Under the pieces are notes generated by a model that saw only the letters and a list, made by a program, of their open reading frames with translations, was not told the DNA's origin and searched no databases. From JAKSSE01 sp045597645 (GTDB taxonomy: Bacteria; Bacillota; Clostridia; Lachnospirales; Lachnospiraceae), in NCBI GenBank assembly GCA_045597645.1, contig JAZLKM010000031.1:1-34549 (forward strand): a DNA stretch of 34,549 bases. The letters are read 5' to 3'. Below, piece after piece: positions 6,155 to 14,957 of the stretch; the first letter of the stretch is position 1, and the number at the start of each line of letters is the position of its first letter. A program made the translations under genes and the position numbers.

Positions 6155-8040
6155 ACTCTTGCACCTTCACGATATGCCCACAACAGCTCCTCTAGGTCTG
6201 CTATTTCTCCCAAGAGTCTTCTACCTATATCAGTATCTCGTACCATTAGTCGCTGTCTCTCTTCTTCCACCACCTGTGACTCTGATTCTATATCTCGGTT
6301 TTCCTCAAGTACTTCTGCTATGCTGGAAAAGGGTCTATGCGCTTTTATCCTCAGTCCATGAGAATTGAAAATCAACGTGTATCCTGCTATTCCTGTGGTC
6401 TTTTGATATCCTCTGCAGAATCCTCCATCAATCACAAGCAACTTACCTTCTGCCCTAACAGGCATCTCCCCTTCCTTTGTTTTTACCGGAGTATGTCCGT
6501 TAATGATGTGCGAGTTTCTCTCATAGAGCCCAAATTCATGCAGTATCATAGCGCAGTACTTTTCCTGCTCGTAATACTTATAATATGCGTTACTCTCTTC
6601 CTCCCAAGCCGACTTATCGTCGATAAACGCCCTCTCAAAAGTGCGTACAACACGGCCAGATAGTGGTGAGAGTGGGCCTATCCATAGATACCACATGAAA
6701 TCAATGGCATCTCTATCTTTGTTATTGTAAAAAGCTCTTCTTGCTTTGGCATCTACTTCATCCATAAATGCCTTGCCTTGATATCTGGAGCCTCCCAGAA
6801 CTATTCCTTTGAAGTTGCCCTGCTCATCCATGGGTATGCAGCCATGATATATGAGATTGCCGTTAAATATTCTGTACATGCTTCCTCTGCGGTACAGGAA
6901 CTCTACATGCTCATGCAGTCTCTTACTGTGCAAAAATGCTTGCCGCATCTGCTCTATAATCATGAACTCTTCATCGGTCAGCTTGTATGGATCCTCTGGA
7001 TTTACCGTTGGAAAATCTACAGTGTTTAGCTTGTACTCTCTATCACCATCGATTATGACCGTTCCCTTTTTCAGATCCATCTTATCTAGGAGCAATCTGT
7101 CATCCATACCATACTCTGGATGGTCTTTTATCAACATGCCTTCCAGCTTGAACAGTATGATGGTGATTGCCTTCATTGCCGCCTTCATAGGATCTTCATC
7201 CTTGTAAGTTTTTTCCGCAAACAGAGTCAGCTCTCTCAAGCTAATTCCATAGCCACCTTCCAGCATTTCCTCACTATGGTACTTTATGCTGTGCCTTACA
7301 CAAGTGGCTACGCTGGCATAGTTGCCACATGCCGCTCCCATCCAGAGAATATCATGGTTACCCCACTCTATATCTAATGAATGATGCTTTATCAAAAGAT
7401 CCATTATCTTGTCTGCATCTGCACCTCTGTCATAGATATCTCCTACTATGTGAAGATGATCTACTGCCAGTCTTTTTATGAGCGAAGATAACGCTTCTAT
7501 GAACCCATCTGTTATATCCAGACTAAGTATTGTGTTAATAATCTCAGTGTGATATCTCTCCTGATTGTCATCTTCATCTTTTTGTACGTGAATCAACTCA
7601 TCTAATATATAAGAGAATTCTGCAGGCATCGCCTTTCGTACCTTAGATCTGGTGTACTTTGATGACAATAATTTTGCCAACTCTATCAATCTGTTAAGCA
7701 CCATCCTATACCACTGTTCCGATGCTTGCCCATGGCTCTTTTGGAGTTTAAGCTTCTCCCTTGGATAATATATAAGTGTACACAGCTCCTTTATCTCTCC
7801 TGGAGTAATAGTATCTTTATATAGAAGCAGGACCTTCTCTCGTATTACTCCTGAACAATTATTTAATATATGAAGAAACGCCTCATACTCTCCATGAAGG
7901 TCACTCATAAAATGCTCTGTTCCCTTTGGCAGGTTCAAAATAGCATTTAAGTTTATTAGCTCCGTACATACCGATGGTATGCTTGGATATTTCTCTGATA
8001 ATAGTTTTAAATACTTGTTCGCATCATTCTGCTGTACCAT
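6151..8040 (-). CDS. fbp: Fructose-1,6-bisphosphatase class III
   Basis: 629 aa, the usual length for the firmicute class III enzyme. Hydrolyses fructose-1,6-bisphosphate in gluconeogenesis. Metallophosphatase motifs are visible: MSDLHGEYEAFLHIL (near 43), IVGDIYDRGADADKIMDLL (near 200), WGNHDILWMGAACGN, and NGHTPVK near the C-terminus. It overlaps rsmI by 17 bases and ends in an ATGA overlap with the sirtuin gene, so the three are one translational unit. It could recycle fructose-6-phosphate made by the transaldolase pathway encoded 15 kb away, but that link is only inference. Confidence 0.97.
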   Translation of the reverse strand: MVQQNDANKYLKLLSEKYPSIPSVCTELINLNAILNLPKGTEHFMSDLHGEYEAFLHILNNCSGVIREKVLLLYKDTITPGEIKELCTLIYYPREKLKLQKSHGQASEQWYRMVLNRLIELAKLLSSKYTRSKVRKAMPAEFSYILDELIHVQKDEDDNQERYHTEIINTILSLDITDGFIEALSSLIKRLAVDHLHIVGDIYDRGADADKIMDLLIKHHSLDIEWGNHDILWMGAACGNYASVATCVRHSIKYHSEEMLEGGYGISLRELTLFAEKTYKDEDPMKAAMKAITIILFKLEGMLIKDHPEYGMDDRLLLDKMDLKKGTVIIDGDREYKLNTVDFPTVNPEDPYKLTDEEFMIIEQMRQAFLHSKRLHEHVEFLYRRGSMYRIFNGNLIYHGCIPMDEQGNFKGIVLGGSRYQGKAFMDEVDAKARRAFYNNKDRDAIDFMWYLWIGPLSPLSGRVVRTFERAFIDDKSAWEEESNAYYKYYEQEKYCAMILHEFGLYERNSHIINGHTPVKTKEGEMPVRAEGKLLVIDGGFCRGYQKTTGIAGYTLIFNSHGLRIKAHRPFSSIAEVLEENRDIESESQVVEEERQRLMVRDTDIGRRLLGEIADLEELLWAYREGARV

Positions 8041-8893
8041 TTTCGTCCTGTTCCTCCAGTAGTCGCTTATATATCTCGCTCTTGGACACTCCTAGGTCCT
8101 TCGCAGCCATTTTCATGGCCTCTTTCCTATCTTTTCCTTGGTTTACATAATATTCAACATGTTCCGTAGTGCTTATGCCGTCCCATTGTTCTATTCTTTC
8201 CTGCTGCACCTGCTCCTTTGTTTTCCCCGCTATGCACAGCACATATTCCCCCCTGGGAGAATTTTCTTCATAATATTTTATGGCTTCTCCCAGCGTCAGT
8301 ATTATCTTTTCTTCAAACTTCTTAGTAAGCTCACGACATATTGTCAGCTCTCGCTCCTCGCCTAGAGCTTGTGCCAAATCCTTTATCGTCACCGTCAGAT
8401 GATGCGGTGACTCATACAGTACTATGGTTCTTGTCTCAGACTTTAGTTCTTCTATTATTCTCTGTCTTTCCCTCTTCTCTCTTGGCAAAAATGCTTCAAA
8501 TGCAAACCTTCTGCATTCCTGTCCTGAACTTGTCACTGCCGCAATCACTGCTGCTGGCCCTGGGACAGCCTCGACCCTAATACCCGCTTCATAACATTTT
8601 TTTACCAGCTCCTCACCAGGATCAGATATCCCAGGTGTTCCCGCGTCTGTTATCGCCGCAATGTTTGCGCCTGACAGCAACTTACCTACTAATGTATCTG
8701 CCTTGTCTAATTTGTTAAATTCATGATAGCTTGTTAGCGGCGTATTTATCTCATAATGCGCTAGAAGTGGTGCCGAGGTACGTGTATCCTCCGCGGCTAT
8801 TAGGTCCACTTCCTTCAATATTCTCACTGCTCTAAATGTCATATCCTCCATATTTCCTATGGGGGTTGCTACCAAATACAATATTCCGCTCAT
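8024..8893 (-). CDS. rsmI: 16S rRNA (cytidine1402-2'-O)-methyltransferase
   Basis: 289 aa. Methylates the ribose of C1402 in the ribosomal P-site. Tetrapyrrole-methylase fold: LYLVATPIGNMEDMTFRAVRIL at the N-terminus (GNL/GNM motif), AEDTRTSAPLL, ITDAGTPGISDPG near 80, EAVPGPAAVIAA, FEAFLPREKRERQ, and ESPHHLTVTIKDL. It directly follows trmN6 with no gap, as in Bacillus (yabB-yazA-yabC), except that yazA is missing here. Its codons for YYVN contain one copy of the dispersed TTATGTAAAC motif. Confidence 0.97.
   Translation of the reverse strand: MSGILYLVATPIGNMEDMTFRAVRILKEVDLIAAEDTRTSAPLLAHYEINTPLTSYHEFNKLDKADTLVGKLLSGANIAAITDAGTPGISDPGEELVKKCYEAGIRVEAVPGPAAVIAAVTSSGQECRRFAFEAFLPREKRERQRIIEELKSETRTIVLYESPHHLTVTIKDLAQALGEERELTICRELTKKFEEKIILTLGEAIKYYEENSPRGEYVLCIAGKTKEQVQQERIEQWDGISTTEHVEYYVNQGKDRKEAMKMAAKDLGVSKSEIYKRLLEEQDENGTAE
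8140..8150 (-). repeat. Dispersed TTATGTAAACC motif, copy 1
   Basis: Exact TTATGTAAACC on the minus strand, inside rsmI, read as Y-V-N codons. Confidence 0.8.
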
Positions 8894-9634
8894 TTATTGA
8901 TCCTTCGGCACATCGTCCGTATAGTTACCGTCCTTGTCGTATATTACCAGTGGTTTTTCCACTGTCAGCTGAGGTCTTCCTCCTCTAGCCCCTTCCAACA
9001 AAACCATGTTTGGAGCCTTATCCACATATGGATATACTAGTCTCATACGCTTTGCTTCCAAGCCGTACTTTGTCATCTTAGATAGTATCTCTGGGAGTCT
9101 GCTAGGTCTATGAACCATATAGAACTGCCCTCTTGGATGCAAAAGCCTTGCCGCCTGACTGAGCACATCATCTAACGTGCAATATATCTCGTGCCTGGCT
9201 ATATTCTTAGCACTGTTGGGATTATGTAAACCCGATTGTGCCGGCATATAGGGCGGATTTACTGTCACAACATCAAAGCTCGCCGGCTTGTATATATTTG
9301 CTGCATCCTTTACATCACCTTGTGTTATCGTTATCAAGTCTGTCAGCCCATTACCTTCTATACTGCGAACTGCTCTTTCCGCCGATGCCTCTTGCAGTTC
9401 CAATGCATCTATATGTCCCGCTTCTATTTTCGCAGCTAGCAGTATGGGGATTACTCCTGTTCCCGTACACATATCCAAGACTTTTGCTCCCGGCTTTGTC
9501 TCCACATAATTTGCCAGCAGTACAGCATCCATTCCAAAACAAAAACTATCAGGATCCTGTATCACCTGATAGCCTTTACAATTTAAGTCATCAAGCCTCT
9601 CTCCGTCACGGAGCTTCCATTTTTCAAGATTCAT
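8894..9634 (-). CDS. trmN6: tRNA1(Val) (adenine37-N6)-methyltransferase family protein
   Basis: 246 aa from the ATG at 9634. Start choice: the frame stays open to 9856, but that stretch is arginine-rich and is the antiframe of the ricT tail; MNLEKWKLRDGERLDDLN matches family N-termini. Class I SAM-dependent methyltransferase: KVLDMCTGTGVIPILLA (SAM loop), ALELQEASAERAVRS, and the adenine-N6 motif VTVNPPYMP. Corresponds to Bacillus yabB. It overlaps the end of ricT by 11 bases with only a weak ribosome site, which suggests translational coupling. It contains a GGT-TTA-CAT-AA copy of the dispersed motif. Confidence 0.9.
   Translation of the reverse strand: MNLEKWKLRDGERLDDLNCKGYQVIQDPDSFCFGMDAVLLANYVETKPGAKVLDMCTGTGVIPILLAAKIEAGHIDALELQEASAERAVRSIEGNGLTDLITITQGDVKDAANIYKPASFDVVTVNPPYMPAQSGLHNPNSAKNIARHEIYCTLDDVLSQAARLLHPRGQFYMVHRPSRLPEILSKMTKYGLEAKRMRLVYPYVDKAPNMVLLEGARGGRPQLTVEKPLVIYDKDGNYTDDVPKDQ
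9222..9232 (+). repeat. Dispersed TTATGTAAACC motif, copy 2
   Basis: Exact on the plus strand, inside minus-strand trmN6, where the gene reads it as G-L-H-N, not Y-V-N. Confidence 0.8.
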
Positions 9635-10643
9635 TCTGCTCACTCTTCGGTTGATGCTTTCTATTTTTATTATTTCTTCCGTTGTGTCCTCTGTGGTGAT
9701 TGTTTCGCTTTTTCTCTCCGCCACCGTTCTCTTGACCTTCGGTCTTCTCTTCCTTTTCCTTTGCTGGCTGCTGCTCCTTTGGCTCCGCCTGCGATTCCTC
9801 TGAAGTCTCCTCCTGCGGCTGTCCCTTTTTCTTTCTTGGCTTAAATGTGAGCTCACTTACATCGTATTCGCGCACTTCTCTCACATCGTCTTGCTCTACT
9901 ACAACCTTAACCTTTTGGCGGAGAACATTTACACTCTGCACTATGCCCTTTTCTCCAGTGGATGAGGTCACTTCATCATTTATTCTTGGAAGCATGCTGT
10001 TGAGATACTCGTAGGTCTCCTCCTCGTTCTTTAAGCAGCACATTAGCCTGCCGCATACTCCAGAAATCTTTGTTGGATTGAGCGACAGATTCTGTTCCTT
10101 TGCCATCTTAATTGATACAGGAGCAAAATCTGTAAGATACGTCGCGCAGCAAAGCGGTCTGCCACACACTCCGATTCCTCCCAGAACCTTTGTCTCATCA
10201 CGCACACCTATCTGTCTTAACTCAATTCTTGTATGGAAAATAGCTGCCAGTGCCTTTACAAGCTCTCTAAAATCTACTCGTCCATCAGCAGTGAAATAAA
10301 ATAACAGCTTGCCGTTGTCAAAGCTGTACTCTGCACGCACAAGCTTCATCTCAAGCTCATATTCTCTTATCTTCTCTTTGCAGATGCGATATGCATCCTT
10401 CTCCTTTATGCGATTTTCCTTATCCCTCTCGATGTCTTCCTCGGTAGCTACTCTGATTACATCCTTAAGTACGCCCTTTATCTCTGACTCGTCTACCTCA
10501 CGGTTATAGATTACTTTTCCTATGTCAACGCCTCTGGCTGTATCTACTATGACTCTATCTCCCGGATGTATCTCCAAGTCTTTAGGATCAAAAAAATATG
10601 ATTTAGCCGCCTCTCTGAAGCGCACTCCTATTATCTTCTTCAT
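9624..10643 (-). CDS. ricT: RicT/YaaT, PSP1-domain regulatory protein
   Basis: 339 aa. In Bacillus RicT works with RicA and RicF in an Fe-S complex that promotes RNase Y-dependent mRNA processing and Spo0A phosphorylation. The PSP1 core is about residues 1-260. The cysteine signature is complete: GVCGRPLCC (160-166) and GVCGRLMCC (195-203). The last 70 residues are low-complexity Glu/Gln/Lys changing to Asn/His/Arg, with no fold expected; this tail is longer than in Bacillus and may bind RNA or membrane. It overlaps holB by 4 bases and trmN6 by 11. Confidence 0.95.
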   Translation of the reverse strand: MKKIIGVRFREAAKSYFFDPKDLEIHPGDRVIVDTARGVDIGKVIYNREVDESEIKGVLKDVIRVATEEDIERDKENRIKEKDAYRICKEKIREYELEMKLVRAEYSFDNGKLLFYFTADGRVDFRELVKALAAIFHTRIELRQIGVRDETKVLGGIGVCGRPLCCATYLTDFAPVSIKMAKEQNLSLNPTKISGVCGRLMCCLKNEEETYEYLNSMLPRINDEVTSSTGEKGIVQSVNVLRQKVKVVVEQDDVREVREYDVSELTFKPRKKKGQPQEETSEESQAEPKEQQPAKEKEEKTEGQENGGGEKKRNNHHRGHNGRNNKNRKHQPKSEQNES

Positions 10644-11629
10644 GAATTCTCCTTCATTACGCCCAGTAACAAGTCCATTACCAGTTCAAAATTTACATTT
10701 GCTGCCAGTCTCACTTTTGCTTTGTTAAGTGCCGCTAGTATTTCCTCTACACCGTGATACGAGCACTCTCTGGCTGCATTCTTTATGCTATAAACGTCCT
10801 CTCTGAATATAAGCAGGTTGGGATCGCTAGTTGCTTTATATAATAACACATCTCTGTACCATACCGTCAAAAGGTCAAAATAATCGTCAATGGTTATTTT
10901 ATATACACTTGCTCGCTTTACCGCCTCTGACATCTCATATGGATCTATATCTGATATTCGTTTTACCAGCTGAAGCACCTCGTCCTTCAACTCATTGAAT
11001 TCTGTTGATGTGGCTAGATTCACTGCCTTTCCCACATTTCCCTGAGAGAAAGCAGCGCACACTCTCGCTTCATAATCTACTATGTCGTATTTATTTCTTA
11101 GAAAAAGCTCTATCTCCTCATTTCGGACAGGCTTCATCTCCAGCGTGAGGCATCTTGATAATATTGTCTGCAAAAAACTGCCTGCGCTGGCAGTAAGGAG
11201 CATTATTATGACGTACGCTGGCGGCTCCTCTATAGTCTTAAGGATGGCATTTTGCGCCTGTGGATTCATTTTATCAGCTTCATCTATGATATAAACCTTG
11301 TATTTTCCACTATATGGCTTAATCTGCACGTCATTTACTACCTGCTGACGTATCTCATCTACACTATACACGTTCGGCTTTTCATGGCTCACATATATTA
11401 TGTCAGGGTTATTCTTGGATGCAGCTTGTATACATGACTTGCAATTTCCGCAGGGCTCTTTTCCCTTTTCCTCGCACAAGAGTGTCTGTGCAAAAGCACT
11501 TGCCATCATCATTTTGCCTGATGATTTAGGCCCGCTTATTATATACGCATGGCTCACCCTACCAGATACTATGGCTGCCTGCATATGCTGTTTCATCTGC
11601 TCTTGTCCAAGAATATCAGAAAATTTCAT
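10640..11629 (-). CDS. holB: DNA polymerase III delta-prime subunit
   Basis: 329 aa. Clamp-loader subunit. AAA+ features: GPKSSGKM Walker A-like loop (33-40, with Met instead of Thr/Ser after the Lys), a zinc-type cluster Cys52/60/63/66, DEAD Walker B-like (116-119), LKTIEEPP, and the SRC sensor-1 motif (158-160). Flanked by yaaR and ricT exactly as in Bacillus, with the ATGA-type junction to ricT. The modified P-loop fits delta-prime, which in many bacteria does not hydrolyse ATP. Confidence 0.96.
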   Translation of the reverse strand: MKFSDILGQEQMKQHMQAAIVSGRVSHAYIISGPKSSGKMMMASAFAQTLLCEEKGKEPCGNCKSCIQAASKNNPDIIYVSHEKPNVYSVDEIRQQVVNDVQIKPYSGKYKVYIIDEADKMNPQAQNAILKTIEEPPAYVIIMLLTASAGSFLQTILSRCLTLEMKPVRNEEIELFLRNKYDIVDYEARVCAAFSQGNVGKAVNLATSTEFNELKDEVLQLVKRISDIDPYEMSEAVKRASVYKITIDDYFDLLTVWYRDVLLYKATSDPNLLIFREDVYSIKNAARECSYHGVEEILAALNKAKVRLAANVNFELVMDLLLGVMKENS

Positions 11630-11641
11630 CTCTTTGCCCTG

Positions 11642-11652
11642 TTATGTAAACC
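11642..11652 (+). repeat. Dispersed TTATGTAAACC motif, copy 3 (intergenic)
   Basis: This copy lies between the yaaR stop and the holB start, outside any reading frame except the last base of the yaaR stop codon. The extended form here, TTATGTAAACCTAAG, is repeated in copy 6 and nearly in copy 5. Confidence 0.85.
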
Positions 11653-12092
11653 TAAGTTGATATATCTATAAGTAATCCTTCTATCTCACCGATTTTCTCA
11701 AGAATTAGAATGTGGTCTTTCTCATCCTTAAGCAACTCTCCTGCCAGTTCATCCAGCTTTTCATCCACCAAATGTATCATACCATACACTCTGTGTCTTC
11801 CTCTCCTATCCAGGAAATTCTCTCTAGTAAATTTGTGAGATCTGTTTACTATTTCATTTATGAAATCCTTAACCTTCTCTCGGTATTTCTTCATATCCCG
11901 TATATCCATGTGCTTTGCTATATGCTCGCCCATGGCTGTTATATCGTTTAACAGTCCCTTTAATGTATCTTGAAGCTCCGCATCGTCTATCGCACTGGCC
12001 AAAGTGAACTTGAAACTATCATCGGTAGCCTGCACTGGAGCCGCTGATTGAGGCTGCATCACTCCTTGGGTCTCATTTACTCTTATATCCAT
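11652..12092 (-). CDS. yaaR: YaaR family (DUF327) protein
   Basis: 146 aa, normal length. Function unknown; conserved just upstream of holB in firmicutes. The N-terminus MDIRVNE is followed by a Gln/Ala-rich loop and then an all-helical body with the family block KYREKVKDFINEIVNRSHKF, and DRRGRHRVYGMIHLVDEKLDEL. The 5' end overlaps the kinase gene by 20 bases. Nothing catalytic is visible. Confidence 0.9.
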   Translation of the reverse strand: MDIRVNETQGVMQPQSAAPVQATDDSFKFTLASAIDDAELQDTLKGLLNDITAMGEHIAKHMDIRDMKKYREKVKDFINEIVNRSHKFTRENFLDRRGRHRVYGMIHLVDEKLDELAGELLKDEKDHILILEKIGEIEGLLIDIST

Positions 12093-12666
12093 AAATGTAC
12101 TCCTTCAGCGCTTCTACTGTGTCTCTGAGAGAAATGTTGGCAAATCGTGTTTTTATACCTGCTTCATCTAGCTTATCATCAGAAAAGTCCTTACAATCTG
12201 CCAGAAATCTCCTACACATCTCCTCATATTTAGGCTCTCTCTCACTCATTTCTCTAGTAAGCGCCCTCTGAAGTCTGATGCCATCGTCCACTTCCATATA
12301 AATAGGAACGACTACATCCTCTCCAAAATACTTTTTCATTGACACATACGACTCTACCGTTCCGATTATCAGATAGTCATTTTGTGTGCAGTCAATGCTT
12401 CCATCATCCGCCATAAAGTAGTTCCAGTCTCCCAGCGCAGTGTGGTAGGTGCGCCTCTCAATGACCTTTCCTGACTCTTCCATAGATGTGAGCTGCTCAG
12501 TTGTTACAAAATGATACTCTTTGCCGTCTTTTTCACCTAACCTTATAGGCCTCGTTGTGTATATAACAATGCTATTAAGGCCCAAATCTGCCTCTTCTAG
12601 CAACATCTTATATACTGTGTCCTTGCCGGACGAACTTTTTCCCATTAAACAGAATATTCTTCCCAT
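12073..12666 (-). CDS. Guanylate-kinase-like P-loop kinase in the tmk position
   Basis: 197 aa from ATG 12666 (203 from an alternative GTG at 12684; GGTGGGG lies 12 bases before the ATG). P-loop MGKSSSGKDT, then IYTTRPIRLGEKDGKEYHFV, which is the TTRxxRxGExxGxxYxFV GMP-binding signature of guanylate kinase, and a lid-like arginine region RALTREMSERE. Would phosphorylate GMP or a related nucleotide. In Bacillus this slot (yaaO-tmk-yaaQ-yaaR-holB) holds thymidylate kinase, so it is probably a paralogue of the main gmk. GKDT in place of GKST in the P-loop also sets it apart. Confidence 0.8.
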   Translation of the reverse strand: MGRIFCLMGKSSSGKDTVYKMLLEEADLGLNSIVIYTTRPIRLGEKDGKEYHFVTTEQLTSMEESGKVIERRTYHTALGDWNYFMADDGSIDCTQNDYLIIGTVESYVSMKKYFGEDVVVPIYMEVDDGIRLQRALTREMSEREPKYEEMCRRFLADCKDFSDDKLDEAGIKTRFANISLRDTVEALKEYIYGYKSK

Positions 12667-12687
12667 ATAAAGATTGTACCCCACCGC

Positions 12688-14079
12688 TCAAGAATTGACA
12701 ACGCAAACCCGCCCGTCAACTAGGCCTTCTACGCGTATTTTTTCCGCCAGATTCTCTCTCAAGATTCTAACTGCCGTGCTCTCTATTATTTCTCCCGTTA
12801 CTAGAAGCGGTACTCCCGGTGGGTAAGGTATAACATTTTGAGCACACACTCTACCTACCGACTCATCTAGCTCCACCCAGCTAGTGGCTTTCCCCTCGAC
12901 CTCCCCAGGGTTCATGGCTTTTTTCGGAGAATACTCCTCTATTAATTTATCATCCGACAGCTGCCTTTTATCTTTATCCTTGTAAGAGGAATCAATTTGC
13001 TTAAGAGCGCTAAGCAAATAATCCAGCTGTTCCGACTTATCACACACTGAGGACAGTGCCAAAGCATACGACACTGTAGCCATCTCAAGATGTATCTTAT
13101 ACTCAGTAAGCAGGCGATCCTTTAGCTCCACACCAGTCACACCTTTAGGTGGAATAATTATTATTTTTGAAAAATCTCTGTCCTTAGCCGGGGAAGCAAT
13201 AGTAATTTTTTTAAGTTCACGTACATTCTCATAAAATACATCCAAGGCTTTTACATATTCGCAAAATGAAGCCTCCCTCTTCTCTGTGTCAGACAAGAAG
13301 TCTAAGCATTGACTTATGCTATTTAACAGCACGTATGATGGAGACGAAGTCTGGAACATCCCTAAATATCTCAGAGCAAGCTCCCTTTCTATTCGACTTC
13401 CTGATGTCAGCATCAAGGCGGTACTTGTCATACTTGGCAGTGTTTTATGTAAACTTATCACAGCAATATCTGCGCCTTCTCGTATAGGATTCTGGGGAAA
13501 GCGATCCGACCATTCGAAGTGGGCTCCATGAGCTGCATCTACCATAAGCGGCAGACCATGTGCATGGCAGACATCTGATATAGCCTTTATATCGCTCACC
13601 ACACCATCGTAAGTGGGCGATGTTATTACCACAAGCTTTGTATCTGGATTCTCACAAAGCAGCTCTTCTATTTTGTCCGCAGATACAGCCCCTTGTATGG
13701 CGCCTTTACTTGGGTTTACATAAATAGGAGATAGTCTTCTAAGGAGTACGGCATTATATATAGATTTATGGCAATTACGAGCCATCAATATCTTATCGCC
13801 AGGCGCTGTACAGCAAAATACTCCCGCCATATTACCTGCCGTCGATCCACCTACCAGCAGAAATGCTTCTTTTGCGCCATACAGACGAGCTGCGCGTCTC
13901 ATTTCATCTAGTATAACGCCTTCTGGATGATGTAAATCATCGAATCCATCTATCTCCGTTATGTCTATTTCATATTCAGGCTTATGACCGTCTATTCCAC
14001 GTTCCTTATGACCTGGCATGTGAAAAGACACTGTGTCGTCTCTGCGGTATTCTTCTAATTTTCTAGACAATGTACTCAT
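12688..14079 (-). CDS. Orn/Lys/Arg decarboxylase family (YaaO-like)
   Basis: 463 aa, the short firmicute form without the N-terminal receiver-like domain. PLP enzyme that makes a polyamine (agmatine, cadaverine or putrescine) from a basic amino acid; the substrate cannot be read from sequence. Seen: FHMPGHKERG near 19-27, GGSTAGNMAG, ARNCHKSIYNA, VDAAHGAHF with Asp181, and the PLP lysine in SLHKTLP (Lys212); the C-terminal domain ends YPPGVPLLVTGE. The 5' end overlaps the AbiEii-like gene by 4 bases. Equivalent to Bacillus yaaO, first gene of the conserved holB block. Confidence 0.92.
   Translation of the reverse strand: MSTLSRKLEEYRRDDTVSFHMPGHKERGIDGHKPEYEIDITEIDGFDDLHHPEGVILDEMRRAARLYGAKEAFLLVGGSTAGNMAGVFCCTAPGDKILMARNCHKSIYNAVLLRRLSPIYVNPSKGAIQGAVSADKIEELLCENPDTKLVVITSPTYDGVVSDIKAISDVCHAHGLPLMVDAAHGAHFEWSDRFPQNPIREGADIAVISLHKTLPSMTSTALMLTSGSRIERELALRYLGMFQTSSPSYVLLNSISQCLDFLSDTEKREASFCEYVKALDVFYENVRELKKITIASPAKDRDFSKIIIIPPKGVTGVELKDRLLTEYKIHLEMATVSYALALSSVCDKSEQLDYLLSALKQIDSSYKDKDKRQLSDDKLIEEYSPKKAMNPGEVEGKATSWVELDESVGRVCAQNVIPYPPGVPLLVTGEIIESTAVRILRENLAEKIRVEGLVDGRVCVVNS
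13445..13454 (+). repeat. Dispersed TTATGTAAAC motif, copy 4
   Basis: On the plus strand inside the decarboxylase gene, which reads it as S-L-H-K across the PLP-lysine motif itself. Confidence 0.8.
13713..13723 (-). repeat. Dispersed TTATGTAAACC motif, copy 5
   Basis: Minus strand, extended form TTATGTAAACCCAAG, only about 260 bases from copy 4 and in the opposite orientation; read as Y-V-N. Confidence 0.8.
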
Positions 14080-14957
14080 AGATACCGCCTTAGCTGGGGC
14101 ATCCAGTCCCCAAAGAACACTTCATCGTTACATATAGATTGCCACAGCGGACCATAAAATGCCACTATGGCATCAATAGCTTCTTCCAACGTTGGTGACT
14201 GCCTCTTTTTCTGTCGCAACAAGACTTTCCACTTTGCTTTCATATATCTTAGGTTTACATAACTTCTAATCGTTTCCAGCCTACTTTCTTCGCGCGCTAT
14301 CGTTCTGCCTTCAAGCTGTGCTGTTAGATATTCTCTCACTCTCCTGCCATCTACTGATTCTCTACACACTATGTCATACATTTCTATATAGTACTCAGTC
14401 TCTGGCAACAGCTCCATTTTCTCCATTAGACTGACAAAATGATGTGCTAGCGTCCATTCATATGGAAAATGCAGATACTCTATGGTCATGTTGTTTTCCA
14501 TCAACAGTCGCAATTCCCTATGTTGTGGATAGTAATCTCCCTCAGCTCTACTATTGATTTTTACCACCAGCGGAACTGCCATTTCTCCTAACGAGGCTGT
14601 AAGCAATAGCTCGTTTTCTCTTATTTTGCTGCTCCATACGATATCCTCTGTCTCTGGCGACGGGCATAATACGTTTAGCAAATCCCTCTTTGTGTCATCA
14701 GTTAGTTTTCCGGATGGCTTACTGGGGTCATTTCTATGTCCATCCTCTATATATGAATAGAAAAGGGTCAGTTGATATCCTTTTTTATACTGCTGTGCCC
14801 CTAACACATCTCCATTTTCGAGCCACATAGCTTCGCCGTATGGTGACTGTGCTATTCGCCGAACGCATAATTCTAAAAGGCTTCCTGCCAAAAGATTTAC
14901 AAGCGGTATCTCCAGCTGCCTGGCTTTTTCTTTTACTACATTTAAATTAAGCTGCAT
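14076..14957 (-). CDS. AbiEii-like (DUF1814) protein with lost nucleotidyltransferase motifs
   Basis: 293 aa. AbiEii proteins are nucleotidyltransferase toxins partnered by AbiEi. Position right after an AbiEi-like gene, the length and the N-terminal pattern (LNLNVVKEKARQLEIP, then LLELCVRRIAQSPYG) fit the family. However, where active members have KGGxxL and then a S/T-x-D-x-D metal motif, this protein has LENGDVL and a hydrophobic LTLFYSYI. So the catalytic core appears lost. The rest is helical, as expected. The 3' end overlaps the decarboxylase by 4 bases, so the pair feeds directly into a housekeeping operon. Assignment is inferred from weak similarity plus context. Confidence 0.55.
   Translation of the reverse strand: MQLNLNVVKEKARQLEIPLVNLLAGSLLELCVRRIAQSPYGEAMWLENGDVLGAQQYKKGYQLTLFYSYIEDGHRNDPSKPSGKLTDDTKRDLLNVLCPSPETEDIVWSSKIRENELLLTASLGEMAVPLVVKINSRAEGDYYPQHRELRLLMENNMTIEYLHFPYEWTLAHHFVSLMEKMELLPETEYYIEMYDIVCRESVDGRRVREYLTAQLEGRTIAREESRLETIRSYVNLRYMKAKWKVLLRQKKRQSPTLEEAIDAIVAFYGPLWQSICNDEVFFGDWMPQLRRYL
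14252..14262 (-). repeat. Dispersed TTATGTAAACC motif, copy 6
   Basis: Minus strand, extended form TTATGTAAACCTAAG as in copy 3; read as Y-V-N-L-R. Confidence 0.8.

Noticed and set aside
5729..6361. 210-codon plus-strand open frame across the sirtuin and fbp genes
   Set aside because: Runs antisense across two conserved coding regions and lacks start signals.
9635..9856. Arginine-rich N-terminal extension of the trmN6 protein
   Set aside because: It is the other frame of the Glu/Lys/Asn-rich ricT tail, and the ATG at 9634 gives the family N-terminus.
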